A stretch of 9,658 nt of DNA from Actinomycetes bacterium (GTDB taxonomy: Bacteria > Actinomycetota > Acidimicrobiia > Acidimicrobiales > Palsa-688), in contig JAKAQB010000098.1 of NCBI GenBank assembly GCA_021811865.1, positions 1 to 9,658 on the forward strand, written 5' to 3'. Positions 1-5,869 of this stretch are shown here, piece by piece; positions within the stretch are counted from its first letter, which is position 1; every line of letters begins with the position of its first letter. The notes under the pieces are model-generated. The model was given only the letters and a program-made list of their open reading frames with translations, did no database searches and had not been told where the DNA came from. The translations under genes and the position numbers were made by a program.

Positions 1-2
1 CG

Positions 3-318
3 CACCTCGGCACGCTGCTCCGGGTGATCCGCCAGCGCTGCAACAAGCGCTGGCCGTGCCCGACGACGCGCGCCCGGGACCTGCTCGAGCGCCTCAGCCA
101 ACAGGTTGCCTCGAGAGCTGAGGCGACCAGCGCGGGGAAGGCTCTGGATGGAGCCGGGACGGCGTCACGCAGCGTCCCGGACGCTCCGCTCAGCCCCGAT
201 ATCCGCGAGCGGATCCTCGCCGGCGCCAGGCGGCACGGCGCGAGCGTGCCGACGATAACCGGCGTCGGGCTCGCCGCGGTGGTGGGCGCGCTCGCGGCCC
301 ACCCGGACGGGATCGGTT
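3..318 (+). pseudogene. Unrecognised partial protein, open at the left edge and cut by the IS3-family element
   Basis: The frame is open from base 3 to the IS3 end at 319, with GC-rich third codon positions, so it may be the middle or end of a real gene starting outside the window. The first GTG inside is at 24, but the frame is already open upstream and no ribosome binding site marks that GTG. The visible residues include a basic stretch near the start (RVIRQRCNKRWPCP) and, near the junction, SPDIRERILAGARRHGAS followed by a small hydrophobic stretch. After 318 the frame reads about 25 codons into the insertion sequence and stops at 393-395, so the natural C-terminus is lost. I do not recognise a family. 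It could also be a chance open frame in GC-rich DNA. Confidence 0.35.
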
Positions 319-346
319 TGAACCACCCTGGGTTCGGTGGAGGCTC
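319..346 (+). repeat. Left terminal inverted repeat of the IS3-family element
   Basis: It begins TGAACCACCCTGGG and ends TGGAGGCTC. It pairs with 1617-1644 at 24 of 28 positions; the four differences are at positions 7 and 17-19. This is the end distal to the transposase promoter. Confidence 0.92.
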
Positions 347-349
347 GGG

Positions 350-1252
350 CTATTGGATTCCAACCGGTGATCGGTCGGCCTGCTGGGCAGCGTAGAACGC
401 CGCCTCGAACTCCGCGGGCGGCACGTCGGCGCAGTGGCCATGGAGCCGCTCGTTGTTGAACCAGTGCACCCACGAGAGCGTGGCGAGCTCGAGGTGGCTG
501 ACGTCGTCGAAGCCCTGCGCGTCCGGTCCGTAGACGCACTCGGTCTTGTAGAGGCCGTTCGTCGTCTCCGCGAGGGCGCTGTCGGCCACCGTCCCGATCG
601 AGGGCCGGGCACCGATCTCCTCCAGACGCTCGGTGAAGCGCACGGAGGTGAGCTGCCTGGCGTCCGAGTGGGCGACGAGGCCGACGAGGCGCTGTGCACC
701 GCGCGATCGTCTCGCCATCTCGAGGGCGTCGAGCACCATGTCGGTGCGCATGTGGGAGGCGACGCGCCAGCCGACGATCATCCGGCTGAAGGCGTCCACG
801 ATGAAGCAGACGTAGGCCATCCCAGAGCGCGTCGGCACGTAGGTCAGGTCGGTGACCCAGAGCGCGTTCGGCCGGGCCGCGGAGAACTGACGCTTCACGA
901 GATCGGCCGCCCGCAAGGCGTCGGGGTCGGGGCGCGTGGTGAACACCTTGCGCCGGCGGGTCACCCCGCAGATGCCCGCCGCGCGCATGAGGCGCGCCAC
1001 CTGGTCCCGGCCGATGTCGTGGCCGGCGCGCCGTGCCGCCTTCCAGAGCTTGTGGGCGCCGTAGACCTTGCGGTTGGCGAGCCACAGGGCCATGAGCACC
1101 TGGAGCATCACCGCGTCCCGCAGCGTCCTCGCCGCGGGCGCCTGCTCGCGACCCTTGGCCGCGTAGTACGTGCTCGGGGCCACCCGCAGCGCCTTGCAGA
1201 TGGGCTCGACCCCGAGCTCGTCGCGGTTCTCGTCGACGAAGGAGACGATCAA
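350..1252 (-). CDS. IS3-family transposase OrfB (DDE catalytic subunit), active site probably damaged
   Basis: This is the integrase-like catalytic part of an IS3 transposase, 300 residues from a TTG start that overlaps the orfA stop (TTGA). It lies in the -1 frame relative to orfA, the usual arrangement for programmed -1 frameshifting into an OrfAB fusion. An N-terminal HTH_21-like segment (about 10-100, with GVEPICKALRVAPSTYY) precedes the rve core. The first catalytic Asp is D135 in ALWVTDLTYVP. The second is D197 in AHSDARQLTS, where family members usually read HSDxGSQYTS, so one residue is missing. The glutamate is E229 in VADSALAETTNGLYKTE, where relatives have three more residues (YDN or similar) before ALAE. 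Only 31 residues separate D197 and E229, against the family's usual 35. The C-terminal WVHWFNNERLHGHC motif is intact. I infer an inactive or poorly active enzyme; a rare natural variant is the alternative. Confidence 0.92.
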   Translation of the reverse strand: MIVSFVDENRDELGVEPICKALRVAPSTYYAAKGREQAPAARTLRDAVMLQVLMALWLANRKVYGAHKLWKAARRAGHDIGRDQVARLMRAAGICGVTRRRKVFTTRPDPDALRAADLVKRQFSAARPNALWVTDLTYVPTRSGMAYVCFIVDAFSRMIVGWRVASHMRTDMVLDALEMARRSRGAQRLVGLVAHSDARQLTSVRFTERLEEIGARPSIGTVADSALAETTNGLYKTECVYGPDAQGFDDVSHLELATLSWVHWFNNERLHGHCADVPPAEFEAAFYAAQQADRSPVGIQ

Positions 1253-1590
1253 CGATGTGGGCGGTCGAGCTCCGCCGCAAAGAAAGCCGAGGCACGGCGC
1301 AAGATCTCGTTCGCCCGCTTCAGCTCGCGGTTCTCCTGCTCGAGGGCCTTCAGGCGCTCGGCGTCGGCGCTCGTCGTGCCCGGCTTGTGCCCGTCGTCGA
1401 TGTCGGCCTGGCGCACCCAGGACCGGACCGACTCGACGCCGTAGCCGAGCTGGTGGGCGACGCGCTGCACCGTCCCGTGCTCGGTGCCGAGCTCCGCGCG
1501 CAGCTGACGGACGAGGCGGACCGCCTGGGCCTTCTGCTCAGGGGTGTAGCGCCGTGACGAGGGGTGCTTCGGCGAGGTCTCGGTGGGCAT
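1249..1590 (-). CDS. IS3-family OrfA (helix-turn-helix DNA-binding subunit)
   Basis: OrfA binds the ends of the element and forms the N-terminal part of the OrfAB transposase. It is 113 residues long, the normal size. RRYTPEQKAQAVRLVRQL opens a helix-turn-helix region (about 14-62, with QLGYGVESVRSWVRQ). A leucine-zipper-like coiled coil follows (about 76-98, LKALEQENRELKRANEIL), then the characteristic ending RRASAFFAAELDRPHR. I place the start at the ATG 1588-1590, which is preceded by AAGGA seven bases upstream and gives MPTETSPKHP. An upstream start at 1626 would begin inside the inverted repeat and is unlikely. The stop overlaps the OrfB TTG start. A TTTCTTTG run just before the end is a possible slippery site, but I cannot confirm that it is used. 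Confidence 0.92.
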   Translation of the reverse strand: MPTETSPKHPSSRRYTPEQKAQAVRLVRQLRAELGTEHGTVQRVAHQLGYGVESVRSWVRQADIDDGHKPGTTSADAERLKALEQENRELKRANEILRRASAFFAAELDRPHR

Positions 1591-1616
1591 GGCTCCATCC
1601 TTCCTTCCAAGGTATG

Positions 1617-1644
1617 GAGCCTCCAAGAAACCCAGGGCGGTTCA
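1617..1644 (-). repeat. Right terminal inverted repeat of the IS3-family element
   Basis: Read on the minus strand it starts TGAACCGCCCTGGG and ends TGGAGGCTC, matching the left end at 24 of 28 positions. The truncated PIN gene begins immediately outside it at 1645. Confidence 0.92.
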
Positions 1645-1789
1645 CGCAGACTGCATCTATCGCCTCCGTGAGGATGCGCTCGGACCAAACCGGCCGGAAC
1701 ACGCCGCGCTCGGCGATGCGAAGAAGCGCGTCCGCCAGCACGACCGGCACAAGGACGCAGGCATCGAGGACGACGCTGAAGCGCGCCAC
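1645..1789 (-). pseudogene. PIN-domain protein, N-terminal fragment cut by the IS3-family element
   Basis: PIN proteins are Mg-dependent ribonucleases, often VapC-type toxins. The fragment reads VARFSVVLDACVLVPVV, then LADALLRIAERGVF, RPVWSERILTEAIDAVC. It shows the first PIN strand with its acidic residue (D in VVLDACVLVP) and the following helices, with the RPLWS/RILxE pattern of actinobacterial PIN proteins. The last host codon is TGC at 1648-1646, and the IS end follows. The remaining two thirds, with the other acidic residues, are absent: none of the three minus-strand frames at 1-318 continues a PIN fold. The start is uncertain. I chose GTG at 1789-1787 because relatives begin just before FSVVLDAC; an in-frame ATG at 1864-1862 would add 25 residues of unlike composition. 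No antitoxin gene is evident upstream, and neither start has a good ribosome binding site. Confidence 0.75.
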
Positions 1790-1970
1790 CGCCCAGGCTC
1801 GATCAGAAGTGGCTCGCCGGCGTCGGTGGACGGGCCACGGCGGTGAACGGGAAATCTCTCCCATCAGAAGGGTTGGGCGGACGATGGCGGTCAGGGGCGG
1901 ATGAATGCGGCCGCACATAGGCGCGACACGGAAGTACGGCGCGGCTCTTCAAGACTCTTGTCGCTGCGGG

Positions 1971-1994
1971 TGGGTCAGTTCTGTCGCTGACCCA
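1971..1994 (-). terminator. Hairpin downstream of the tRNA-Gly fragment, possible tRNA terminator
   Basis: The arms TGGGTCAG (1971-1978) and CTGACCCA (1987-1994) are perfectly complementary around an 8-nt loop. The hairpin lies four bases beyond the 3' end of the tRNA fragment on the minus strand, where a tRNA terminator would be. No T-run follows, so it may act as a processing or weak termination signal. It supports the view that this side keeps the tRNA gene's original downstream sequence. Confidence 0.5.
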
Positions 1995-1997
1995 CAG

Positions 1998-2038
1998 AGC
2001 GGGCGACGGGAATCGAACCCGCGTCCTCAGCTTGGGAA
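1998..2038 (-). tRNA. tRNA-Gly(CCC) 3' fragment, probable attachment site remnant
   Basis: On the minus strand the segment reads TTCCCAA (anticodon loop, anticodon CCC), GCTGA (3' side of the anticodon stem), a short variable region, T-arm GCGGG-TTCGATT-CCCGT, then acceptor strand CGCCCGC and discriminator T. CCA is not encoded. All parts match a bacterial tRNA-Gly 3' half. The 5' half (acceptor GCGGGCG, D-arm, 5' side of the anticodon stem) is missing: the upstream sequence at 2039-2080 does not pair with it. A tRNA cut at the anticodon loop with its 3' half kept is the classic mark left by integrative elements that use a tRNA 3' end as attB. Given the orientation, the element would lie at coordinates above 2038, with an intact tRNA-Gly at its far end. 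No integrase is in the window. Confidence 0.85.
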
Positions 2039-2076
2039 GTCGTTCCAGGGCAAGATCACCGCATCGCGTCGTGCCT

Positions 2077-2099
2077 GGCCGTGGCTTGGAAACACGGCC
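2077..2099. other. Perfect 7-bp hairpin in the gap between the tRNA fragment and the regulator gene
   Basis: The arms GGCCGTG (2077-2083) and CACGGCC (2093-2099) flank a 9-nt loop. The surrounding 2039-2213 holds no convincing gene. A second small dyad, GTGCAC-GGTA-GTGCAC, at 2171-2186 lies 27 bases past the regulator's stop and could be a weak terminator stem, but no T-run follows it. Function is unknown for both. Confidence 0.3.
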
Positions 2100-2213
2100 T
2101 CACCAGGACTTGTGCCCTTGACGGGGCTATCCGAACCTGTCCGCTCGTGACCCTCGCAGACCGATGCGAAGTGCACGGTAGTGCACGCCGGGTCGCCGTG
2201 GCCGGGTCGACCT

Positions 2214-2582
2214 CTACGTGTCCGGCGCTTGCCGGTCCGGCGCGTCGTCTTGCGCCAGCCCTGGTGATTGGCCCGAGGTGCGGTCAACGTCAGCCCGCAC
2301 GGCCTCGAGGGCCTGCTTGACCGCCTCGAAGACAGCCCATAAGGGACTGTCCTCTCGAACGTAGTACTGCCGTCTGCTTCCCTTGTCACGGGGCGCAAGA
2401 GTCACCATCCGAAGTGGAACCAGGCGCTCCAGCTCCTCCTTGACGTTGCTCTGGGGCAAGCCCGTGCCGGCGACGGCCTCAGCTTGGTAGAAGACGCCCG
2501 AGTCGTGCTCGAGGATCCAGAGCGCGATACGCAGGCGGGCTGGCCGCCCGAAGAGTCGCTCCCCGATCCACGCAGCATCCAT
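2214..2582 (-). CDS. Winged-helix (ArsR/MarR-like) transcriptional regulator
   Basis: This is a 122-residue DNA-binding protein, probably the repressor of its own divergent cassette. From the ATG at 2582 it reads MDAAWIGERLFGRPARLRIA, then a winged-helix domain: helix LRIALWILEHDSGVFYQAEA, recognition-helix region GTGLPQSNVKEELERLVPLRM, and a wing with basic residues (LAPRDKGSRRQYYVRED). It ends in a helix (LWAVFEAVKQALEAVRADV) and a polar tail. No metal-binding cysteines are present, so it is not a classical metal sensor. The open frame extends to 2708, but that extension crosses the dyads and has no domain. The ATG next to a GGTGGG sequence fits better. The gene is divergent from the DUF5678/retropepsin pair, and the dyads at 2588-2615 lie just upstream of its start, which suggests autoregulation and control of the pair. 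Confidence 0.75.
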   Translation of the reverse strand: MDAAWIGERLFGRPARLRIALWILEHDSGVFYQAEAVAGTGLPQSNVKEELERLVPLRMVTLAPRDKGSRRQYYVREDSPLWAVFEAVKQALEAVRADVDRTSGQSPGLAQDDAPDRQAPDT

Positions 2583-2587
2583 CACCC

Positions 2588-2608
2588 ACCATCCAGAATC
2601 TGGATGGT
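2588..2608. promoter_or_regulatory. 21-bp perfect dyad, probable operator of the divergent cassette
   Basis: The 9-bp arms ACCATCCAG and CTGGATGGT are perfectly complementary around AAT. The dyad ends five bases before the regulator's start codon, within the 98-bp space between the two divergent starts. On the minus strand a TAGAAT hexamer (2616-2611) could serve as the -10 box, putting the dyad over the transcription start. A dimeric winged-helix protein bound here would block its own gene; its effect on the plus-strand genes is inferred. Confidence 0.6.
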
Positions 2609-2615
2609 AGATTCT
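2595..2615. promoter_or_regulatory. Second, overlapping dyad in the divergent promoter
   Basis: AGAATCT (2595-2601) and AGATTCT (2609-2615) are perfect inverted copies separated by seven bases. They overlap the right half of the 21-bp dyad and the TAGAAT hexamer. The half-site spacing of about 14 bp centre to centre is workable for a winged-helix dimer, so this may be a second binding mode or a promoter-overlapping site. Confidence 0.45.
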
Positions 2616-2680
2616 AGATGATGATTCGACACTGGGAGACCGTGGTGCGAAACTGGATGTTTCGAGCAAGGAGGTTCGCC

Positions 2681-2896
2681 GTGGCTGAGCGCATCTCTCC
2701 GTCGCCACGGAGGCACTTGCATCGAACGCTTGAAGGTCTGGACGGCAAGTGGGTTGCGCTTCGTGGGGACGAAGTCGTACTGGCCAACGAATCGCCCTAC
2801 GAGCTCGCCGCTGAGCTGCGACGGCGCGGCATTCGGGACGTCAGCATCATCCGGGCACCTGGGACTGACGAACCCGAGATGGTGGCTTTCGGGTAA
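2681..2896 (+). CDS. DUF5678 family small protein
   Basis: The product is 71 residues and has no known activity. The core pattern LDGKWVALRGDEVVLANESP (about 20-39) followed by YELAAELRRRGIRDVSIIRAP (about 40-60) is the DUF5678 signature: a Gly-Lys-Trp-Val-Ala strand, a second strand, a helix, and a last strand ending in a short acidic tail. I chose GTG 2681 because a perfect AAGGAGG (2668-2674) sits six bases before it. The frame opens earlier at 2618, but that would run through the Shine-Dalgarno. It is followed after only two bases by the retropepsin-like gene, so the two are translated as one unit. From family knowledge, DUF5678 genes are often next to aspartic-protease genes; I infer a partner or substrate-adaptor role, which is untested. 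Confidence 0.8.
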   Translation: MAERISPSPRRHLHRTLEGLDGKWVALRGDEVVLANESPYELAAELRRRGIRDVSIIRAPGTDEPEMVAFG

Positions 2897-2898
2897 CG

Positions 2899-3390
2899 GT
2901 GGCGCCGCCGCCGTTCCCATGGCTCTTCGAGTACTCGGATGATCCCGTTGTGGGTTCCGACACTCGGTGGGGCCGTGCAGTTCTTCGCCCACTCGTTGAG
3001 GTGAGGGTGATCGGGCCGGTCGATAGTGAGCGGGCATTCGCCCTTGTCGACTCTGGCACTGAGTACACGCTCATCCAGCGGTGGATCGCACAGGCGATCG
3101 GGGTGCGCGCAGACGATGACCGCGAAATACCTCTTGGTATTGCCGGCGAGACGTTGCGCGTCGCTCCTGCAGACGTGACTTTCGCCTTCGGCCCGTCCAC
3201 CGTTACGGAGGACCGGTGGGTTCAGTGGTCTACCACAGTCGGCGTCGTTGGCCATTGGAAGGCGCAATGGCCAATCGTGCTCGGGCAGAGGGGCTTCTTT
3301 GATCAATTCACCGTGACGATGAGCCGCCACGCACAGATGTTGGCAATCAGCGAATGTGGGACGTTCGATGAGCAGTTTCTCGCTGAGTGA
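2899..3390 (+). CDS. Retropepsin-like aspartic protease
   Basis: The 163-residue protein resembles single-domain retropepsins, which act as homodimers with one catalytic Asp per chain. AFALVDSGTEYTLI (about 47-59) carries the Asp-Ser-Gly triad with D51 as the catalytic residue. WPIVLGQRGFFDQFTV (about 124-139) matches the second conserved strand of the family (hydrophobic-hydrophobic-Leu-Gly, then a Phe-rich turn). No signal peptide or membrane segment is visible, so it should be cytoplasmic. GTG at 2899 begins two bases after the DUF5678 stop, so translation is probably coupled. The stop at 3388-3390 gives a normal length. The substrate is unknown. With the small partner and divergent repressor it looks like a self-contained regulated unit; a stress or defence role is possible, but nothing in the sequence proves it. 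Confidence 0.8.
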   Translation: MAPPPFPWLFEYSDDPVVGSDTRWGRAVLRPLVEVRVIGPVDSERAFALVDSGTEYTLIQRWIAQAIGVRADDDREIPLGIAGETLRVAPADVTFAFGPSTVTEDRWVQWSTTVGVVGHWKAQWPIVLGQRGFFDQFTVTMSRHAQMLAISECGTFDEQFLAE

Positions 3391-3930
3391 AGTCTTGCTG
3401 GTAAGGGACAGGACGAACAGGTTGAGCGCTGAGAAGCGAGCCCGGGACGTCGACCTCGACGAGCGTATGAGGAATCGCGCGACGGCATGAGTGACCGCCG
3501 AGGCGATGAAGACCACCGCTTAGAAGCGTTGAAGCCGGCTGTCGCAGCTATCCACGCTGACCAGCGTGAGGCAGCGATTCAGCGCCATGACAAGGGGGGC
3601 AACGCTTGTCTGCTCAGGCCGTCACCTGGACTGGTGCTGGAACTTGGTCCATGGCCGCGCCCTATCCAGTGAGCGCCACCTCAGCTGACCCAGGACCGGT
3701 GCCACTGACTTCGACCTTGCGAACGTCGATTTGTCGGTTTCCAGCGAACGTTGGCGGACCATCAGGGCAGGTGAGCTGCTTATCCACACACTGGTGAACG
3801 ACCACGTACGGCGGAAGCCGCGGGACGGTCGCGGGATGAGCCGCGATGCCGAGAGGCCATGGCGGGCGCAGCCGGCTTCCCGCCGGTACGGGCCTGATCG
3901 GCCGACGCGCAGGCTCCGAGCCCCCCTATA
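3391..3930. other. 540-bp stretch without a recognisable gene
   Basis: Short open frames occur on both strands (for example 3487-3672 and 3731-3970 on the plus strand), but none has a domain, a good ribosome binding site or consistent codon use. A small hairpin, CACGCT/AGCGTG, lies at 3553-3568. The last 130 bases (about 3800-3930) are richer in G+C runs and self-complementary blocks, such as GGCGGG...CCCGCC near 3863-3887. This may be decayed sequence or an unrecognised structured RNA; I see no tRNA, CRISPR or riboswitch signature. Confidence 0.4.
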
Positions 3931-3950
3931 CGGAAGTTACGCCCGCGACC
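3931..3950 (+). repeat. Left terminal inverted repeat of the IS1634-like element
   Basis: The sequence is CGGAAGTTACGCCCGCGACC, a perfect 20-bp inverted copy of 5870-5889. Pairing breaks down immediately inside and outside these bases. Confidence 0.93.
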
Positions 3951-4007
3951 TCAGCAGCAACCGCCGTTGACCAGGAAGTTCTCGTCATCGTGCACTGGTC
4001 GTCGTGG

Positions 4008-5720
4008 CTACATGATGCGCCTGGGGATTCCGATCCCGAGGAGCTCGAAGGCCTTGGCCTGGACCGGGGTCGGCTCGGTGAGCTGATCGAAGCTGACCTC
4101 GGTGCCCGCCACCTTGTTGGTGTTGCGGGTGAGCGTGGCGAGGTGGTCGAGCAGGCCCTGGAAGGGACGGAGCGTCGTCCCATCTGGCCGGACCCGGCGC
4201 GCCGCCTTCAGCGAGGCGGCACGTGAGCGGGTGGCCGGGGCGACGGGGTCGACCCGTTCGGGAGGGGACTCGTCGGTGAAGGTGAGCGGCGCCCAGGCCT
4301 CGCGGAGGTGCCAGGTGAGGTGGGCGCCGAGCATGCAGATGAAGGCGTGGCAGCGCACCCGGTCGGCCAGGCGGTGGCGGATCGGGCGGATCTCGACGTC
4401 GACGCTCTTCATGTGCTGGAAGCAGTTGCGCTCCAGGTTCGACAGCGACTTGTAGGTCGTCACGACCTCTTGGGCCGGCATCTTCTCCTCACCGAGCGAG
4501 GTCCGGATGACGTAGATCCCATCGAGCTTCGACTCGGCTGCGATCGCCTCCTTCCTGGCCGAGAAGCTGAAGCGACCTTCGGCGATCTCGATCTCGAAGT
4601 GCTTGGCCATCTTGTGGCGGTTGACGACCCGTCCTGCGCGAAGCCCGATCTTGCCGGGGTCACGCAGCCGTCCGGAATCGACCGAGGCCTTCACCTTCTG
4701 CAGGTTCGCCTCGGTCGCGGCGAGCAGCTCTGTGCGCTTGCGGGCCCGCTCAGCCGCGAGGAAGGGGTTGCGGCAGGCGACGAGGCGCTCTCCTTCGTAG
4801 TCGGGGTGGGAGATCTCGACCAGGTCCACCGCGTCGAACAGGCTCGGCTGGACCGCCCCGTCGGTGAGCAGCGCCTTGATCTCGGTCGCGCGGAGCGCCG
4901 TCACCCAGTCGAGGCCGCCCTTGGCCCGAAGCGCGTCGATGCGCGCCGAGGTGATCATGCCGCGGTCGCCGACGAAGCAGACCCGCTGCAGCTTGAAGCG
5001 GGTCTGGACGACCTCGACGATTGTCTGAAAGCTCTTCGGATCCGAGGTGTTGCCGGGGAAGACCTCGATCGCGCAAGGGAGCCCCTTCGTCGTCGCCACC
5101 ACGCCGTACTCGATCTGCCGCTTGCCACGCTTCCCATCGCGGGAATGGCCGAAGGCCGCGAGCTCGTTGTGCCGCCCTTCGACGAAGGACGAGGACAGGT
5201 CGTAGCAGACGAGCGAGCCGTCGGAAAGGTGCCGGGCGACGAGCGCCTTCTCGATCTGGGCCTTCCTTGACAAGAGCCAATCCATCGCCTCGTAGGCCTC
5301 GTCGCTGTCGACGCCGGCGATCCCGAGGTCGACCCCGAGGCTGCGGTCCTCCCACCAGGTCGGATACGCCGCTTTGGAGGAGGGCTCGACGACCTGGGAG
5401 CAGATGAGGGCGAGCGCCACGTCGCGGCTCCGGCACGGCGGCCCGAGCAGGTCCTTCAGGCCGAGCTTGTCGGCGAGTCCCCACACCGCCGCCACGTCGC
5501 CGTGGGGCAGTGAGCGGACGGTCGTGATCGCCGAGCCTTCCGGCACGAAGGCGGTGCCGGCGAGCGAGGCGCGCACGAGCTCGAGGGTCTCCTCGGGCAG
5601 GTGAGAGAGGTTCGCCAGGGTGCGGTGACGGACCTTGCCGTCCTCGCGATAGCTCTGGCGCAGCAGGGTCGTCGTGTACACCCGGTCGCCGTGGCGCCTC
5701 TTAGTAGTGGCGACGTGCAT
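4008..5720 (-). CDS. IS1634-like DDE transposase
   Basis: This is a cut-and-paste transposase of the IS4/IS1634 group. Residue numbers here count from an upstream GTG at 5759 (583 residues). The ATG at 5720 (MHVATTKRRHGDRVYTTTLL, 570 residues) fits the family N-terminus better, though neither start has a strong ribosome binding site. The N-terminal part contains YREDGKVRHRTLANLSHLP, typical of this group, then a helical region to about 180. The first catalytic Asp is D187 in VCYDLSSSFVEG. The second is D265 in CFVGDRGMIT. The Glu is E443 in LSNLERNCFQHMKSVDV, followed by RPIRHRLADRVRCHAFICML, the expected extension. A large beta-rich insertion lies between the second Asp and the Glu, as in IS4-type enzymes. 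No frameshift or stop interrupts it, so it could be active. The upstream 5721-5869 should hold its promoter. Confidence 0.93.
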   Translation of the reverse strand: MHVATTKRRHGDRVYTTTLLRQSYREDGKVRHRTLANLSHLPEETLELVRASLAGTAFVPEGSAITTVRSLPHGDVAAVWGLADKLGLKDLLGPPCRSRDVALALICSQVVEPSSKAAYPTWWEDRSLGVDLGIAGVDSDEAYEAMDWLLSRKAQIEKALVARHLSDGSLVCYDLSSSFVEGRHNELAAFGHSRDGKRGKRQIEYGVVATTKGLPCAIEVFPGNTSDPKSFQTIVEVVQTRFKLQRVCFVGDRGMITSARIDALRAKGGLDWVTALRATEIKALLTDGAVQPSLFDAVDLVEISHPDYEGERLVACRNPFLAAERARKRTELLAATEANLQKVKASVDSGRLRDPGKIGLRAGRVVNRHKMAKHFEIEIAEGRFSFSARKEAIAAESKLDGIYVIRTSLGEEKMPAQEVVTTYKSLSNLERNCFQHMKSVDVEIRPIRHRLADRVRCHAFICMLGAHLTWHLREAWAPLTFTDESPPERVDPVAPATRSRAASLKAARRVRPDGTTLRPFQGLLDHLATLTRNTNKVAGTEVSFDQLTEPTPVQAKAFELLGIGIPRRIM

Positions 5721-5869
5721 CGCCGCGCTTCGGTCCCGAGTAGGTCGTCCCACAGCCACAGCGTACCTCGCTCGCTGCCGCCAGTCACGTATACTCGTGG
5801 CTACACTCTCAGGGCAAGCGAACGGCGCAATGCTGCTTCTGAGCTGGGATCACCGGTGCAAGAAGCGAC

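Larger units (their letters stand above)
319..1644 (-). mobile_element. IS3-family insertion sequence, 1326 bp, complete ends
   Basis: The two ends match as inverted repeats over 28 bp with 24 identities, and both begin with the 5'-TG...CA-3' typical of the IS3 family. Inside are the two overlapping frames of this family, orfA then orfB, filling nearly the whole element; the orfB stop at 350-352 is only 31 bp from the left tip. There is no target duplication: the flanking triplets are GTT on the left and CGC on the right, where IS3 elements normally leave 3-5 bp direct repeats. The genes on the two sides are also unrelated, so the element probably sits at a deletion or recombination junction. 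OrfB carries in-frame deletions in its active-site motifs, so the copy may be inactive. Confidence 0.93.

Noticed and set aside
165..1295. Minus-strand frame of 376 codons overlapping OrfB in another phase
   Set aside because: It is an Arg/Ala/Pro-rich out-of-phase reading of OrfB and runs through the inverted repeat into unrelated flanking DNA.
434..1444. Long plus-strand open frame (336 codons) across the IS3 element
   Set aside because: It is antisense to OrfB and OrfA, whose conserved motifs and termini are unmistakable. The translation is a low-complexity mix of V, A, G, R, E and D, typical of antisense frames in GC-rich DNA.
1905..2150. Small plus-strand frame containing GRRESNPRPQLGK
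   Set aside because: That peptide is the well-known artefact of translating the antisense strand of a tRNA T-arm; the real feature is the tRNA-Gly fragment.
3800..3930. Possible group II intron or riboswitch in the G/C-rich blocks before the IS1634-like element
   Set aside because: No domain V-like hairpin, intron-encoded protein or known riboswitch core can be seen; only short complementary blocks.
4308..5270. Plus-strand open frame of 320 codons inside the IS1634-like element
   Set aside because: It is antisense to the transposase with its D187, D265 and E443 motifs. It has no domain and no ribosome binding site.
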